Shown one piece after another: positions 39,290 through 48,070 of a stretch of 64,000 nucleotides of DNA. The stretch's first letter is position 1, and each line of letters starts with the position of its first letter. Origin of the DNA: Stenotrophomonas nitritireducens. Its GTDB lineage: Bacteria; Pseudomonadota; Gammaproteobacteria; Xanthomonadales; Xanthomonadaceae. The DNA is taken from assembly GCF_001700965.1 (NCBI RefSeq), contig NZ_CP016756.1, forward strand, positions 434,001-498,000. The letters are read 5' to 3'. The notes beneath the pieces were generated by a model. That model saw nothing but the letters and a program-made list of their open reading frames with translations. It was not told the DNA's origin and ran no database searches. The position numbers and the translations under genes are program-made.

Positions 39290-40931
39290 CACCCCCCGTA
39301 AACCTTCGTTGAACAAGCTCTCGCTCAAGCGCGAAGCCGACACCGAACAGCAGCCCAAGCTCGAAGAGCGCCTGCACAAGGTCCTGGCACAAGCCGGCCT
39401 GGGCTCGCGCCGCGCGCTGGAGCAGCGCATCGCCGACGGCCTGGTCAAGGTCAATGGCGAAGTCGCGCAGACCGGCATGTCGGTCAAGAGCGGCGACAAG
39501 ATCGACCTTGATGGTCGCAGCTTTGTCGCCAGCGCCCTGACCGACCCGTCGCGCGTCCTGATCTACAACAAGCCCGAAGGCGAAGTCACCACGCGTGACG
39601 ATCCCGAAGGCCGGCCGACCGTATTCGAAGCGCTGCCGCCGTTGAAAGGCGCACGCTGGATCGCCATCGGCCGCCTGGACATCAACACCACCGGCCTGCT
39701 GCTGGCTACTACCGACGGTGAGCTCGCCAACGCGATGATGCACCCGTCGTTCGAAGTCGAGCGCGAGTACGTGGTACGTGTCCGCGCACCGGAAGGCGAA
39801 GAGAAGGTCTCCGACGAAATCATCGAGCGCCTCGGCCGCGGTGTGCTGCTGGAAGACGGCGGCGCCAAGTTCGACGAAGTCGAGCGCATCGGCGGCACCG
39901 ACTCGCACGACTGGTTCCGCGTGGTCGTCAAGGAAGGCCGCAACCGCGAAGTGCGCCGCCTATGGGAATCGCAGGGCTGCCAGGTCAGCCGCCTGAAGCG
40001 CACCCGCTACGGCAAGATCGAGTTGCCGCGTGAACTGATGCGCGGCAAGTCGGTGGAACTGACCACCCAGCAGGTCGACGCGCTGCGCGCCCAGCTCAAG
40101 CTGGAAGAAGGCACCCCGTCGGCACTGACCCTGCAGCCGGTGATCGGCCAGCGCAAGGCGGTCAAGACCACCCTGCGCGTGTCGCGCGAAGGCGGCCGTG
40201 GCAATGCTTACGTCAACGGCCACAACAGCGCCGACGAAGGCCGCGAACTGCGCCGCTTCGACAACCTGCGCGAAGACCGCGGCGGCCGTGGCCGTGGCGG
40301 CAAGAGCGGCGGCGGTTTCAAGGGCGGCCTGACGGTCAGCGGCGAAGCCGCGGCCAAGCAGTCGCAGAAGCCGTTCAAGCAGCGCAAGCCCGCCGGCGAC
40401 CGCAGCTTGCCGGATGGCAACCCGGCCGCATTCCGCACCTGGTACGTGCCGGACGGTGTCAGCACCGGCCCGAGCGGCCACCGCAATGCAGGTCCGGGCG
40501 CAGCACGCGGCCCGGGCGGCAATCGTGGTCCGGGCCGTGGCCCGGCCGCTGATGGCCAGGCCCGTCCCTACGGCAAGCCGCGTCCGGGCGGCGCCCCGGG
40601 TGCTGGCCGTGGCGGTCCCGGCCAGGGGCGTCCGGGTGCTGGTGGCCAGGGTGCAAGCCAGGGTCAAGGCCAGGGCCAGCGCAAGCACCCCTACGGTCAC
40701 CCGGGCAATGCCCCGAGCTTCCCGTCCGACCACGCCAACCCGGGCTTCAGCCCGTACGGCGCACGTCCGGCCGGCAATCGCCCGAGCGGCGGCAACCGTG
40801 GCCCGGGTGGCCCCGGCGGTCGTCCCTCCGGTGGCCCGCGCCCGGGTGGCAACCGCCCCGGCGGCGCAGGCCGTCCGGGTGGCGGTGGTCGTCCCGGCGG
40901 TGGTGGCAACCGCGGTCCGCGCGGCGCCTGA
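39282..40931 (+). CDS. rluB: 23S rRNA pseudouridine synthase RluB with long Gly/Pro/Arg tail
   Basis: Makes pseudouridine 2605 in 23S rRNA. It has an S4 RNA-binding domain (RLHKVLAQAGLGSRRALEQR) and the catalytic RsuA/RluB signature GRLDINTTGLLLATTDGEL with the nucleophilic Asp, then GRNREVRRLWESQGCQVSRL. At 549 residues it is about twice the size of the catalytic core. The last 250 residues are a low-complexity tail of GGRGRGG, RPGG and GAGRPGG repeats, probably an RNA-binding disordered region. Co-localisation with scpAB is common. Confidence 0.95.
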   Translation: MSDTPRKPSLNKLSLKREADTEQQPKLEERLHKVLAQAGLGSRRALEQRIADGLVKVNGEVAQTGMSVKSGDKIDLDGRSFVASALTDPSRVLIYNKPEGEVTTRDDPEGRPTVFEALPPLKGARWIAIGRLDINTTGLLLATTDGELANAMMHPSFEVEREYVVRVRAPEGEEKVSDEIIERLGRGVLLEDGGAKFDEVERIGGTDSHDWFRVVVKEGRNREVRRLWESQGCQVSRLKRTRYGKIELPRELMRGKSVELTTQQVDALRAQLKLEEGTPSALTLQPVIGQRKAVKTTLRVSREGGRGNAYVNGHNSADEGRELRRFDNLREDRGGRGRGGKSGGGFKGGLTVSGEAAAKQSQKPFKQRKPAGDRSLPDGNPAAFRTWYVPDGVSTGPSGHRNAGPGAARGPGGNRGPGRGPAADGQARPYGKPRPGGAPGAGRGGPGQGRPGAGGQGASQGQGQGQRKHPYGHPGNAPSFPSDHANPGFSPYGARPAGNRPSGGNRGPGGPGGRPSGGPRPGGNRPGGAGRPGGGGRPGGGGNRGPRGA

Positions 40932-40978
40932 TTCGCCAACGACCAGGCCTCGCGCCTGGTCGTTTTAGCGAAATGAAA

Positions 40979-41012
40979 CAAAAAAGCCCGGCGCCATGCG
41001 CCGGGCTTTTTC
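40979..41012. terminator. Bidirectional rho-independent terminator
   Basis: AAAAAGCCCGGCGC and GCGCCGGGCTTTTT form a perfect hairpin with a CAT loop, flanked by A and T runs. It ends rluB on the plus strand and the Ig-repeat gene on the minus strand. Confidence 0.92.
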
Positions 41013-41052
41013 ATTGTCGCGGCAAATGGCGCACCGCGACTTTCAATCAGGA

Positions 41053-42933
41053 TCAGTAAGCCTCAAGAACGACTTCGTACTGGCCCAACAGATCCGAACC
41101 GGAATACGGCACATGGTTCTGAGGCGCAGTAGCAGAGGCCTGCGGAGCAGAGGGAAACAACTCCTCACCCGTCTCCACCAACACCTGCGACAACTCGAAA
41201 CCAACATCAGCGGATGCTTTCTCGATACCGCGCATACCCGATTCCACCGTCAACTTGAACACTGCGCTGAGCGCACTTTCGCCGGTGAACTCCCGGGTAA
41301 CCGTCGCCTGGAACTGGTGTACACCCAGACTCAGTGCGACATCAGGTGTGAACTCCCAATCACCGAATTCGTCGGCAACCACCTGACCCAGCAGCTTGCC
41401 GCCCTCGTAGATCCGGACGATGCCATCCGCATTGGCTGTCCCAGACAATGTCGGCGTTCTGTCGTCGGTGATATCTCCCGACAGCAAGGTACCGACGTCA
41501 GCACCGACATTGTCGTCAGCACTGTAGATGCGGATGCGATCTGCGCTTGCATCAACCTCGAACTCAAATGGCGGAGATAGGAACTCACTCTGGTTGCCTG
41601 CGCGATCCATTACCCAGCAAGTGAAGATATGCGTACCATTCTTCAATGCTGCAGCCGGCGTGAAACTCCAGTTCCCCTGGTCATCGACTGCCGTACGGCC
41701 GATCTCCTTGCCCTTGTCGTGAACGATGACGGTGGCATTAGCTTCGGCGGTACCAACAACGGTCGGCCGGTTATCATCGGTAGTACCCTCGCTTCCGATC
41801 AAGCCGGTGATGCGACCTGCGTCATCAACGATGCCATCAACCACGGGCGCAGCAGGAAGGACCCTGTCAACGATGATCACGTAAGGCTCAGAAAGCTGAC
41901 TGATATCGCCATCAGGATACTCATGGATGATGGTCAATTCGTGCGTGCCATTCGCCAACGGCAGTTTTGGAACGAAGCTCCAATCCCCGTTGCTGTCGAC
42001 CTGGGCATTACCAATCAACTGGCGGTGATTGTAGACATGAACCACTACGTCCGGGTGCGCTCTGCCCGTAAGCGTTGGTCGGCCATCGTCGGTGAAACCT
42101 CCATTTGCAACGGCACCCTGGATCGACCCTTGATCATCCAGTACCGCACCTATGACCGGCGCCCCGGAAGTCGACGTGTCGACAATGATCACATAGGGCT
42201 GGGACAGATCACTGACGTCGCCATTGGCATATTCATGTGCAATGGCCAGTTGATGCGTTCCATCAGCCAACGGCAAGCGGGGAACGAATGACCAGTTGCC
42301 ATTCCCATCCGCCTCGGTGTTGCCGATCAATTCACCGCGATTGTAGATGTGCACCACAACACCAGGCAGCGTCTTGCCCGTTATGGTTGGCTTGCCGTCA
42401 TCGGTGACTCCGCCATTTGCAATGGCACCCTGGATCGGGCCCTTGTCATCCAGAACCGCGCCAATGGCGGGCAGCTCCGGCGTAATCGTGTCGACGATGA
42501 TCACGTACGGCGGTGAAGCCTCACTGATGTCGCCGCCCGGATATTCCACGATGATGGACAACGGGTGCCGGCCGTCGGCCAGCGGAAGGCGCGGAGTAAA
42601 GGACCAGTCACCGCTGGCCGCTGCTACGGTGCTGCCAATCAGCTGATTGTTGTTGTAGAAGTGCACGATGGAGCCAGCTTCGGTAGTACCGGTAAGCGTC
42701 GGCCGGCCGTCATCGGTCCTGCCGCCATTTTCGACCAGACCTTGGTTGAATCCCTTGTCATCCGTCACCGCTGCGATTACCGGCGTGCCGCTTGAATAGG
42801 CCATGGCGGAGACATCAATACTTGCAGCATCGATTCCAGCCGCAGCGTGAGCTGCCTGAGATGCGCTTTCTGCGAGCCAGCCCGTTTTCATGACGCTGGC
42901 TCGACCACCATCTGCTGAGATATTCGTATCCAT
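41053..42933 (-). CDS. Ig-like repeat protein without visible signal peptide
   Basis: A 626-residue protein made of five bacterial Ig-like repeats of about 97 residues (about 50-148, 153-248, 253-347, 352-455 and 458-560). Each has the pattern DDxGxxxGxxxNGGxTDDGxPTLTGxA, then VHxYNxxQLIGN, GDWSFxPxLPLADGTHxL and PPYVIIVDT. Repeats 1-3 are nearly alike; 4 and 5 have diverged. No Sec signal, no LPXTG, no RTX nonapeptides and no clear C-terminal type I signal are visible, and no secretion genes lie nearby. The ATG at 42933 has an AGAGGT ribosome site. Base composition is less GC-rich than the flanks. It may be a surface adhesin fragment or cytosolic repeat protein. Confidence 0.8.
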   Translation of the reverse strand: MDTNISADGGRASVMKTGWLAESASQAAHAAAGIDAASIDVSAMAYSSGTPVIAAVTDDKGFNQGLVENGGRTDDGRPTLTGTTEAGSIVHFYNNNQLIGSTVAAASGDWSFTPRLPLADGRHPLSIIVEYPGGDISEASPPYVIIVDTITPELPAIGAVLDDKGPIQGAIANGGVTDDGKPTITGKTLPGVVVHIYNRGELIGNTEADGNGNWSFVPRLPLADGTHQLAIAHEYANGDVSDLSQPYVIIVDTSTSGAPVIGAVLDDQGSIQGAVANGGFTDDGRPTLTGRAHPDVVVHVYNHRQLIGNAQVDSNGDWSFVPKLPLANGTHELTIIHEYPDGDISQLSEPYVIIVDRVLPAAPVVDGIVDDAGRITGLIGSEGTTDDNRPTVVGTAEANATVIVHDKGKEIGRTAVDDQGNWSFTPAAALKNGTHIFTCWVMDRAGNQSEFLSPPFEFEVDASADRIRIYSADDNVGADVGTLLSGDITDDRTPTLSGTANADGIVRIYEGGKLLGQVVADEFGDWEFTPDVALSLGVHQFQATVTREFTGESALSAVFKLTVESGMRGIEKASADVGFELSQVLVETGEELFPSAPQASATAPQNHVPYSGSDLLGQYEVVLEAY

Positions 42934-43339
42934 ACTCGTTGACCTCTTTGATCAATTTCAACTTCAAGGCCGAATACTTCGACCTCATGGCAGCAGAGGT
43001 CCGCCACATACGTGCCGCCCATGCTGTCGAACGAGTATGTTTTTCTCCACCTCACCGGTGATACAAGAAAAGCCCCAAAAGCCGAGAGTTTTCTGAAGAC
43101 AGATAATATTTTTAACGATTGCAACAATTAAGGGTCCGCGCAGATGCTCGACCACCTGCAGTTGACCCAACCCACGTCATTCATCTGGGCAGCAAATGCC
43201 GTTAAACGCTCAGCGCTGCATCGCCTTGGTCAAGGCGCGCGCCCATCAGCAGACCATCACGGCCAAGCGTTCGGCCCCATTAATTTCCCAAATTGGGAAA
43301 TTTGGTATATTTTCCCAACATCCAGACACGGACAGCGCC
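42934..43339. other. AT-richer intergenic region
   Basis: These 406 bases carry no convincing gene. Composition falls sharply around 43040-43130, unlike the rest of the window. The right end holds the control region of the toxin-antitoxin pair. Confidence 0.55.
43282..43318. promoter_or_regulatory. Operator-promoter of the Phd/zeta-type pair
   Basis: A perfect 21-base palindrome (TTCCCAA-A-TTGGGAA core, 43282-43302) is followed by a third TTCCCAA half-site at 43312-43318. A TATATT -10 box (43306-43311) lies between them. Antitoxin binding here would occlude the promoter, the usual autoregulation of such pairs. Confidence 0.6.
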
Positions 43340-43684
43340 ATGGACCTCTCTCTGAACCTGCTGGACCTTGAAAAGACGCCCGCCAGCGACGTCAAGGCCA
43401 AGGGCTGGCCTGAGCTGATGCGCAAGGTCGCCAGGCTCGGCGCAGTGGTGGTCACCAACCACAACCACCCGCAGGCAGTAGTGGTGTCTGCAGAGGAATA
43501 CCAGCGCCTGGTCGCGCAGGCCTCAGGCGCCTCGGTCGCAGCGCAGCGCGCGCAGTCGCTCAAGCAACTGCAGGCCGAATTCGACACCCACCTCGCGGGG
43601 CTCGATGACGGCAAGGCCCTGGCCAAGGCATTGGATCGCCCTGCCCGGCGGGGGTTGAAGATCGTCCCGGGCAAATCGCTCTGA
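43340..43684 (+). CDS. Phd/YefM-family antitoxin
   Basis: A 114-residue protein with a Phd-like N-terminal DNA-binding fold: the segment ELMRKVARLGAVVVTNHNHP with QAVVVSAEEYQRLVAQ matches the family's usual NRxxxGPVxITxxGxPxAVLxSxxEYxxL pattern in altered form. The C-terminal half (LKQLQAEFDTHLAGLDDGKA) is helical and probably neutralises the toxin. It precedes the zeta-like gene by three bases. ATG 43340 lies just behind the palindromic operator; the frame is open upstream through non-coding sequence. Confidence 0.82.
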   Translation: MDLSLNLLDLEKTPASDVKAKGWPELMRKVARLGAVVVTNHNHPQAVVVSAEEYQRLVAQASGASVAAQRAQSLKQLQAEFDTHLAGLDDGKALAKALDRPARRGLKIVPGKSL

Positions 43685-43687
43685 CCG

Positions 43688-44323
43688 GTGGCACGGATCC
43701 TGGTATTGGCCGGCGTCAATGGCGCCGGCAAGAGTTCTTTGCTGGGCATGATGCTGCAGCACGACGGCGCGACCTGGTTCAATCCTGACGCCTTTACCCG
43801 GCAACTGGTGGAACAGGGCTGGCCGCTGGCCGAGGCCAATGCCACCGCCTGGCAGGAAGGTACCCGCCGCCTGCGTGAAGCAATGCAATCCAACCGCGAC
43901 TACGCGTTCGAAACCACGCTCGGTGCCAACACCATTCCCAAGCTGTTGCATGAGGCCTGCGCGCAGCACGAAGTCACAATATGGTTCTGCGGCCTGGACA
44001 GCATCGAGCTGCACCTGCAGCGCGTTGCCGAGCGGGTGGCGGCCGGCGGCCACGATATTCCGGAAGACAAGATCCGCCAGCGCTACGACAGCTCACGCCT
44101 GAATCTGATCGAGCTGCTGCCGCATCTGACCAGGCTGCACGTTTACGACAACAGCCGGCCGCCGGACGCCGACGGCGCGGTTGAGCCCCTGCTGGTACTG
44201 GAAGTGGACCGTGGCCGGATCCTGTGCCCGGTGAGCCAGGAAGAGTTCGGACAGGTGCCCGAATGGGCTAAACCACTGGTGTGGGCTGCGCTCAAGGCGT
44301 TCCCGGTGGCGGCTGACGAGTAA
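43688..44323 (+). CDS. Zeta-toxin-like P-loop kinase
   Basis: A 211-residue P-loop protein of the zeta/PezT-like group, which in studied members phosphorylates UDP-N-acetylglucosamine and blocks cell-wall synthesis. Walker A is GVNGAGKSS near the N-terminus. FNPDAFTRQL supplies the Asp expected as catalytic base; FETTLGANTIPKLLHEA and HDIPEDKIRQRYDSSRLNL match the group's later motifs, with Arg residues for phosphate binding. The start is GTG at 43688. Pairing with a Phd-type rather than epsilon-type antitoxin is notable. Substrate is not proven. Confidence 0.82.
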   Translation: MARILVLAGVNGAGKSSLLGMMLQHDGATWFNPDAFTRQLVEQGWPLAEANATAWQEGTRRLREAMQSNRDYAFETTLGANTIPKLLHEACAQHEVTIWFCGLDSIELHLQRVAERVAAGGHDIPEDKIRQRYDSSRLNLIELLPHLTRLHVYDNSRPPDADGAVEPLLVLEVDRGRILCPVSQEEFGQVPEWAKPLVWAALKAFPVAADE

Positions 44324-44333
44324 AGGCGAAAGC

Positions 44334-44386
44334 TCCCCTCACCCGCCATTTGGGCCACCTTCTCCCGCACGCGGGAGAAGGCAGCG
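44334..44386. repeat. Short intergenic palindromic element
   Basis: Third copy of the CACCTTCTCCCGCACGCGGG-type element (relatives at 6845 and 11748), between convergent genes; possibly also a terminator. Confidence 0.65.
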
Positions 44387-44420
44387 GCGCGCCTTTGCGC
44401 CCGACCTTGTCGCCCGAAAA

Positions 44421-44852
44421 TCAGCGGCGCTCGATCACGAATTTGCCGAAGCCAATCCCCAGGCTCCAGCCCTGCCCGGTTCCCGCCAGCGCCAGGGAAA
44501 CATCACCCTTGGTCATCGCCTGCGCATCGGTGGCGCGCGAGGCACTGGCATGGACTTCTGCCGCGGCATACGTGCCCAGCAGGTCGTTGAGCGTGTAGGC
44601 ACCGGTAAAGCGGCCACGGCCGTCGGTGATGGTGGTGCGGCCCACGGTCAGGCCGCCGCCTTTGGCGGTGATCTTGACCGGAATACTGGCGCCGTTGTCA
44701 CAGGTGATCGTGCCAGTGCCACTGGCGGTTTTGTAGAACGCCGACCAGCCCGACAGGTTGTAGTGCAATTCGCAATCGATATTGCCGGCTGCCTGCGCCG
44801 CCGGAGCGATACCCAGTACCAGCACGGCAGCTGCTGCCATCATCTTTTTCAT
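44421..44852 (-). CDS. Conserved periplasmic protein of unknown function
   Basis: A 143-residue protein with a Sec signal peptide (MKKMMAAAAVLVLGIAPAAQA) and a beta-rich mature domain: IDCELHYNLSGWSAFYKTAS, GTGTITCDNGASIPVKITAK, then a Gly/Ala-rich stretch ending IGFGKFVIERR. Two Cys may form a disulfide. The pattern recalls small secreted beta proteins such as DUF992, but the match is too loose to name. I chose ATG 44852 because it gives the signal peptide; the frame extends 18 codons upstream. Confidence 0.75.
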   Translation of the reverse strand: MKKMMAAAAVLVLGIAPAAQAAGNIDCELHYNLSGWSAFYKTASGTGTITCDNGASIPVKITAKGGGLTVGRTTITDGRGRFTGAYTLNDLLGTYAAAEVHASASRATDAQAMTKGDVSLALAGTGQGWSLGIGFGKFVIERR

Positions 44853-44944
44853 CGCGCATCCTCTGCTTGATTGGAGCCGGCACCGAGACTGACAGCCCTC
44901 CTGCACATTGCAAAGAGCTGTCAGGCATGGCGCGCGGCCAGCGT

Positions 44945-45769
44945 TCAGCGAAGCACTACCGGGCCGCCCAGGGTGAACGCATCGGCATCGAGCATTGCCG
45001 GGAAACGTTCGCGATGCGCAGCCAGCGCTTGTGCCGAGACCGTCGTGGTGACTACCTGTTCACGCTCGCGGATTTCCAGCTGGGGTTGGCCAAGGAAATC
45101 GATCACCGCGCTGTCGCCGGAGTAATGCAGACCGTTGCCGTCCACGCCAATCCGGTTCACCACCGCCACGTAGCACAGGTTTTCAATCGCCCGTGCCCGC
45201 GCCAGCGTCTGCCAGGCATAGGCGCGGGCCGACGGCCAGTTGGCGACGAAGATCTGCAGGTCGAAATCCAGCTGCCCTGCCCGTTCGAAATCGAAGCGGT
45301 TGCGGCAGAACACCGGGAAACGCAGGTCGTAGCAGACCTGCGGATTGATCCGCCAGCCCTTCCACTCCACGCACAGACGCGCGTTGCCGGCCGCATAGCG
45401 CTTGTGCTCGCCGCCATAACGGAACAGATGGCGCTTGTCGTAATAGTGCAGCTCGCCCTCGGGTGTTGCCCACAGCAGGCGGTTGTAGACCTTGCCGTCC
45501 ACCCGCAGCTGCACGCTACCGGTCACCACTGCATCCAGCGCGCGCGCCTGTTCAAGGATCCACGCAACGGTGGGGCCTTCCATGTCTTCGGCCTGGTCGA
45601 TGGCCTCGTTGGAGAACCCGCTGGTAAACGTCTCCGGCAGGATCACCAGATCGGTGCTGCCGGCGAGCGGCGCCAACAAGGCGCCGTAATAGGCGCGGTT
45701 GCCGGCCGGGTCGTGCCAGCGGGTGTCGCCCTGCACCAGGGAAATTCGCAGGTCCTGCATTGTCGTCAT
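44945..45769 (-). CDS. Omega-amidase / carbon-nitrogen hydrolase (YafV type)
   Basis: Nitrilase-superfamily amidase of 274 residues. The catalytic triad is visible as Glu in VILPETFTSGF, Lys in YYDKRHLFRYGGE and Cys in NPQVCYDLRFPVFCRN. The LFRYGGEHKRY motif is typical of YafV-like omega-amidases, which convert alpha-ketoglutaramate or 2-oxosuccinamate in methionine salvage. Two genes away lies a YbdL-type aminotransferase, whose glutamine-dependent reaction produces that substrate. The start at 45769 overlaps the preceding gene as ATGA. Confidence 0.92.
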   Translation of the reverse strand: MTTMQDLRISLVQGDTRWHDPAGNRAYYGALLAPLAGSTDLVILPETFTSGFSNEAIDQAEDMEGPTVAWILEQARALDAVVTGSVQLRVDGKVYNRLLWATPEGELHYYDKRHLFRYGGEHKRYAAGNARLCVEWKGWRINPQVCYDLRFPVFCRNRFDFERAGQLDFDLQIFVANWPSARAYAWQTLARARAIENLCYVAVVNRIGVDGNGLHYSGDSAVIDFLGQPQLEIREREQVVTTTVSAQALAAHRERFPAMLDADAFTLGGPVVLR

Positions 45770-46077
45770 CGTCCTGTAAGCCATGAAGAGAAAAACGCGG
45801 CGGCCGCCATGGCCGCGCCCAGCACCGGCAGCCCCCATTGCAGCCGCGCAATCCATCGATTGAGCGGTTGGCGCTGCTCGACCTCATCAAGCAGCGCCAG
45901 ATAGTCGCGGGTGTAGCGGCCGACGCTGCCGCGAAACGCCAACCGACCCTCGTCCACCGGCACCCCGCGCGTCTGCAGGCCCGGCTGGACCACGGCAAGG
46001 AACAAGTAGCCTTTGACCACAGCCGCAAGCACAAACGCGGCAAACGCCAAACCGAAAACGAGCAGACCAGTGTCCAT
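45766..46077 (-). CDS. Small membrane protein between aminotransferase and omega-amidase
   Basis: A 103-residue protein with an N-terminal helix (GLLVFGLAFAAFVLAAVV) and a C-terminal helix (WGLPVLGAAMAAAAFFSSWL). Between them lies a charged stretch (VDEGRLAFRGSVGRYTRDYL). It is translationally coupled to the amidase gene. I recognise no domain; a role with its neighbours is only suggested by the coupling. ATG 46077 begins at the first helix; the longer frame runs into the aminotransferase gene. Confidence 0.75.
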   Translation of the reverse strand: MDTGLLVFGLAFAAFVLAAVVKGYLFLAVVQPGLQTRGVPVDEGRLAFRGSVGRYTRDYLALLDEVEQRQPLNRWIARLQWGLPVLGAAMAAAAFFSSWLTGR

Positions 46078-46091
46078 CGGCGCGCCTGCTG

Positions 46092-47240
46092 TCAAAGCGC
46101 CCGCAGGCGCTCGATAGCCGCATCCAGCGTCGCATCGTTCTTGGCAAAGCACAGCCGCACCAGGCGCTGCCCGGCCGGCGGAGTTTCATAGAACGGCGAC
46201 AACGGAATGGCGGTGACGCCCTTCTCGATGGTCAGCCAACGCACGAATTCATGGTCCGGAAGATCGCTGATGGCCGAATAGTCAACCAGTTGGAAGTAGC
46301 CGCCCGGCACCGGCAGCGGCTTCAAGCGTGTGGTCAGCAACTGTTCGCGGAAGCGGTCACGCTTGCTCTGGTAGAACGCACCCAGTTCCAGGTGGTGCTC
46401 GGGCTCATCGCGGATCATCGCGGCAAAGCCGTACTGTGCCGGGCTGTAGGTGGTGAAGGTGTTGTACTGGTGCACCTTGCGGAACTCGGCCGTCATTGCC
46501 GGCGGCGCGATCGCGTAGCCGATCTTCCAGCCGGTGCAGTGATAGGTCTTGCCAAAGCTCGAGATCACGAACGCCCGCTCGCGCAGCTCTGGGTAACGCA
46601 GGGCCGACTCATGCCGCGCGCCGTCATAGATGATGTGTTCGTACACTTCATCGGAGATCAGGTAGATGTCGGTGCCACGCAGCACATCGGCCAGGGCCTG
46701 CATGTCATCGGCATTCAACATTGCCCCCGACGGGTTGTGCGGCGTATTGACCATCAGCATGCGGGTCTTCGGCGTGATCGCCGCTCGCACGCGGTCCCAA
46801 TCCACCGCGAAAGTCTGCGGGTCCAGCGGCACATGCACAGCGCGCGCGCCGGCCAGATCAATTGCCGGCTCATAGCAGTCATAGGCCGGGTCCAGCACGA
46901 TGACTTCCTCGCCGGCACGCACCACCGCGTGGATCGCATTGAAGATCGCCTCGGTGCCGCCGGAAGTGACGGTGATCTCGGTGTCCGCATCAACCTGCGC
47001 GCCATAGCAATCCAGCGCCTTCTGCGCGATGGCCTGGCGCAGCGGCGCCACCCCGGTCATCGGGGCGTACTGGTTCAAACCATCGCGCATCGCCTTGGCG
47101 GTTTCATCGATCAAGCGCTGCGGCGCTGAAAAATCAGGGAAGCCCTGGCCAAGATTGACCGCGCCGTGCTCGGCGGCCAGCTGCGACATCACGGTGAAAA
47201 TGGTGGTGCCCACCTTGGGCAACTTGGTCTGCGGATGCAT
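46092..47240 (-). CDS. ybdL: Methionine aminotransferase (YbdL/KAT type)
   Basis: PLP-dependent class I aminotransferase of 382 residues acting in methionine salvage, usually with glutamine as amino donor. Motifs: [63 protein letters not shown] and the PLP Lys in [17 protein letters not shown], then the Arg in VRLCFAKND. The gene, a small membrane protein and the omega-amidase form a tight run. A strong hairpin lies six bases before the ATG at 47240. Confidence 0.94.
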   Translation of the reverse strand: MHPQTKLPKVGTTIFTVMSQLAAEHGAVNLGQGFPDFSAPQRLIDETAKAMRDGLNQYAPMTGVAPLRQAIAQKALDCYGAQVDADTEITVTSGGTEAIFNAIHAVVRAGEEVIVLDPAYDCYEPAIDLAGARAVHVPLDPQTFAVDWDRVRAAITPKTRMLMVNTPHNPSGAMLNADDMQALADVLRGTDIYLISDEVYEHIIYDGARHESALRYPELRERAFVISSFGKTYHCTGWKIGYAIAPPAMTAEFRKVHQYNTFTTYSPAQYGFAAMIRDEPEHHLELGAFYQSKRDRFREQLLTTRLKPLPVPGGYFQLVDYSAISDLPDHEFVRWLTIEKGVTAIPLSPFYETPPAGQRLVRLCFAKNDATLDAAIERLRAL

Positions 47241-47245
47241 GGGTA

Positions 47246-47279
47246 CGTACACACCGGGGGAGAAAACCCCGAGTGTACG
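47246..47279 (-). promoter_or_regulatory. Hairpin in the ybdL leader
   Basis: CGTACACACCGGGG and CCCCGAGTGTACG pair nearly perfectly around AGAAAA. On the minus strand the structure ends just before the ybdL ATG and no ribosome site is visible outside it. It may control translation or be an operator; it also lies in the divergent ybdL-ccmA gap. Confidence 0.4.
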
Positions 47280-47410
47280 CAAAGCCGGCATCGCCGGCCC
47301 GCCCTGGCGTGCCCCGGCAGCGCGGGACAGCGTCGGCCCGGCGCTATACTGCGCGCCCCGATGCGCTGCCCAGCCTGCGCCACCTGCCAAGGACGGAAGC
47401 GCCCGATCCG

Positions 47411-48070
47411 ATGATTGAAACTGCAAACATCCCGCCGCTGCTCAGTGCACGTGGCCTGCGCTTCAGCCGCAATGACGATCCGGTATTCGGGCCACTGGAC
47501 CTGCACGTGGACGCAGGCGAGGCCTTGCTGGTGCAAGGGAGCAACGGCGCCGGCAAGACCACCTTGCTGCGCGTGCTGGCCGGCCTGCTGCGCGCGGACG
47601 AAGGCCAGATCGAGATCGACTCGCGCCCGGCAGGCAACACCGACCGCTCGCGCTATATCGCTTACCTGAGCCATCTCACCGCGCTCAAGCAGGACCTGGG
47701 CACACTGGAGAACCTGCACTTTCTGTGCGGGCTGCAGGGCCGGCGGGCGCGGCAGATGCCGGGCAACGCCCTGGCCATCGTCGGCCTGGCCGGTTACGAG
47801 GACACGCTGGTGCGGCAGCTCTCGGCCGGCCAGAAGAAGCGTCTTTCGCTGGCCCGCATCTGGCTGTCGCCGGCGCCGATCTGGCTGCTGGACGAACCCT
47901 ACGCCAACCTCGACCTGGAGGGGATCAACCTGGTCAACCGGATGATTTCAGCGCACCTGCGCAGCGGCGGCGCCGCGGTGGTGACCACGCATGGCGCCTA
48001 TGCCGCACCGCCGGTGCGCAACCGCACGCTCACCTTGCACGCTGCCGGCAGCGAGGAGGACGCCGCATGA
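47411..48070 (+). CDS. ccmA: Haem exporter ATPase CcmA
   Basis: ATPase of the CcmABCD complex that releases holo-CcmE during cytochrome c maturation. The 219 residues show Walker [15 protein letters not shown], signature [14 protein letters not shown], Walker [17 protein letters not shown] and the CcmA-typical THGAYA end. I start at ATG 47411 ([18 protein letters not shown]); the open frame begins earlier without similarity. The stop overlaps ccmB as ATGA. Confidence 0.96.
   Translation: MIETANIPPLLSARGLRFSRNDDPVFGPLDLHVDAGEALLVQGSNGAGKTTLLRVLAGLLRADEGQIEIDSRPAGNTDRSRYIAYLSHLTALKQDLGTLENLHFLCGLQGRRARQMPGNALAIVGLAGYEDTLVRQLSAGQKKRLSLARIWLSPAPIWLLDEPYANLDLEGINLVNRMISAHLRSGGAAVVTTHGAYAAPPVRNRTLTLHAAGSEEDAA

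Noticed and set aside
41053..42933. Type I secreted RTX adhesin
   Set aside because: No GGxGxDxxx repeats, no clear C-terminal secretion signal, and no transporter genes next to it.
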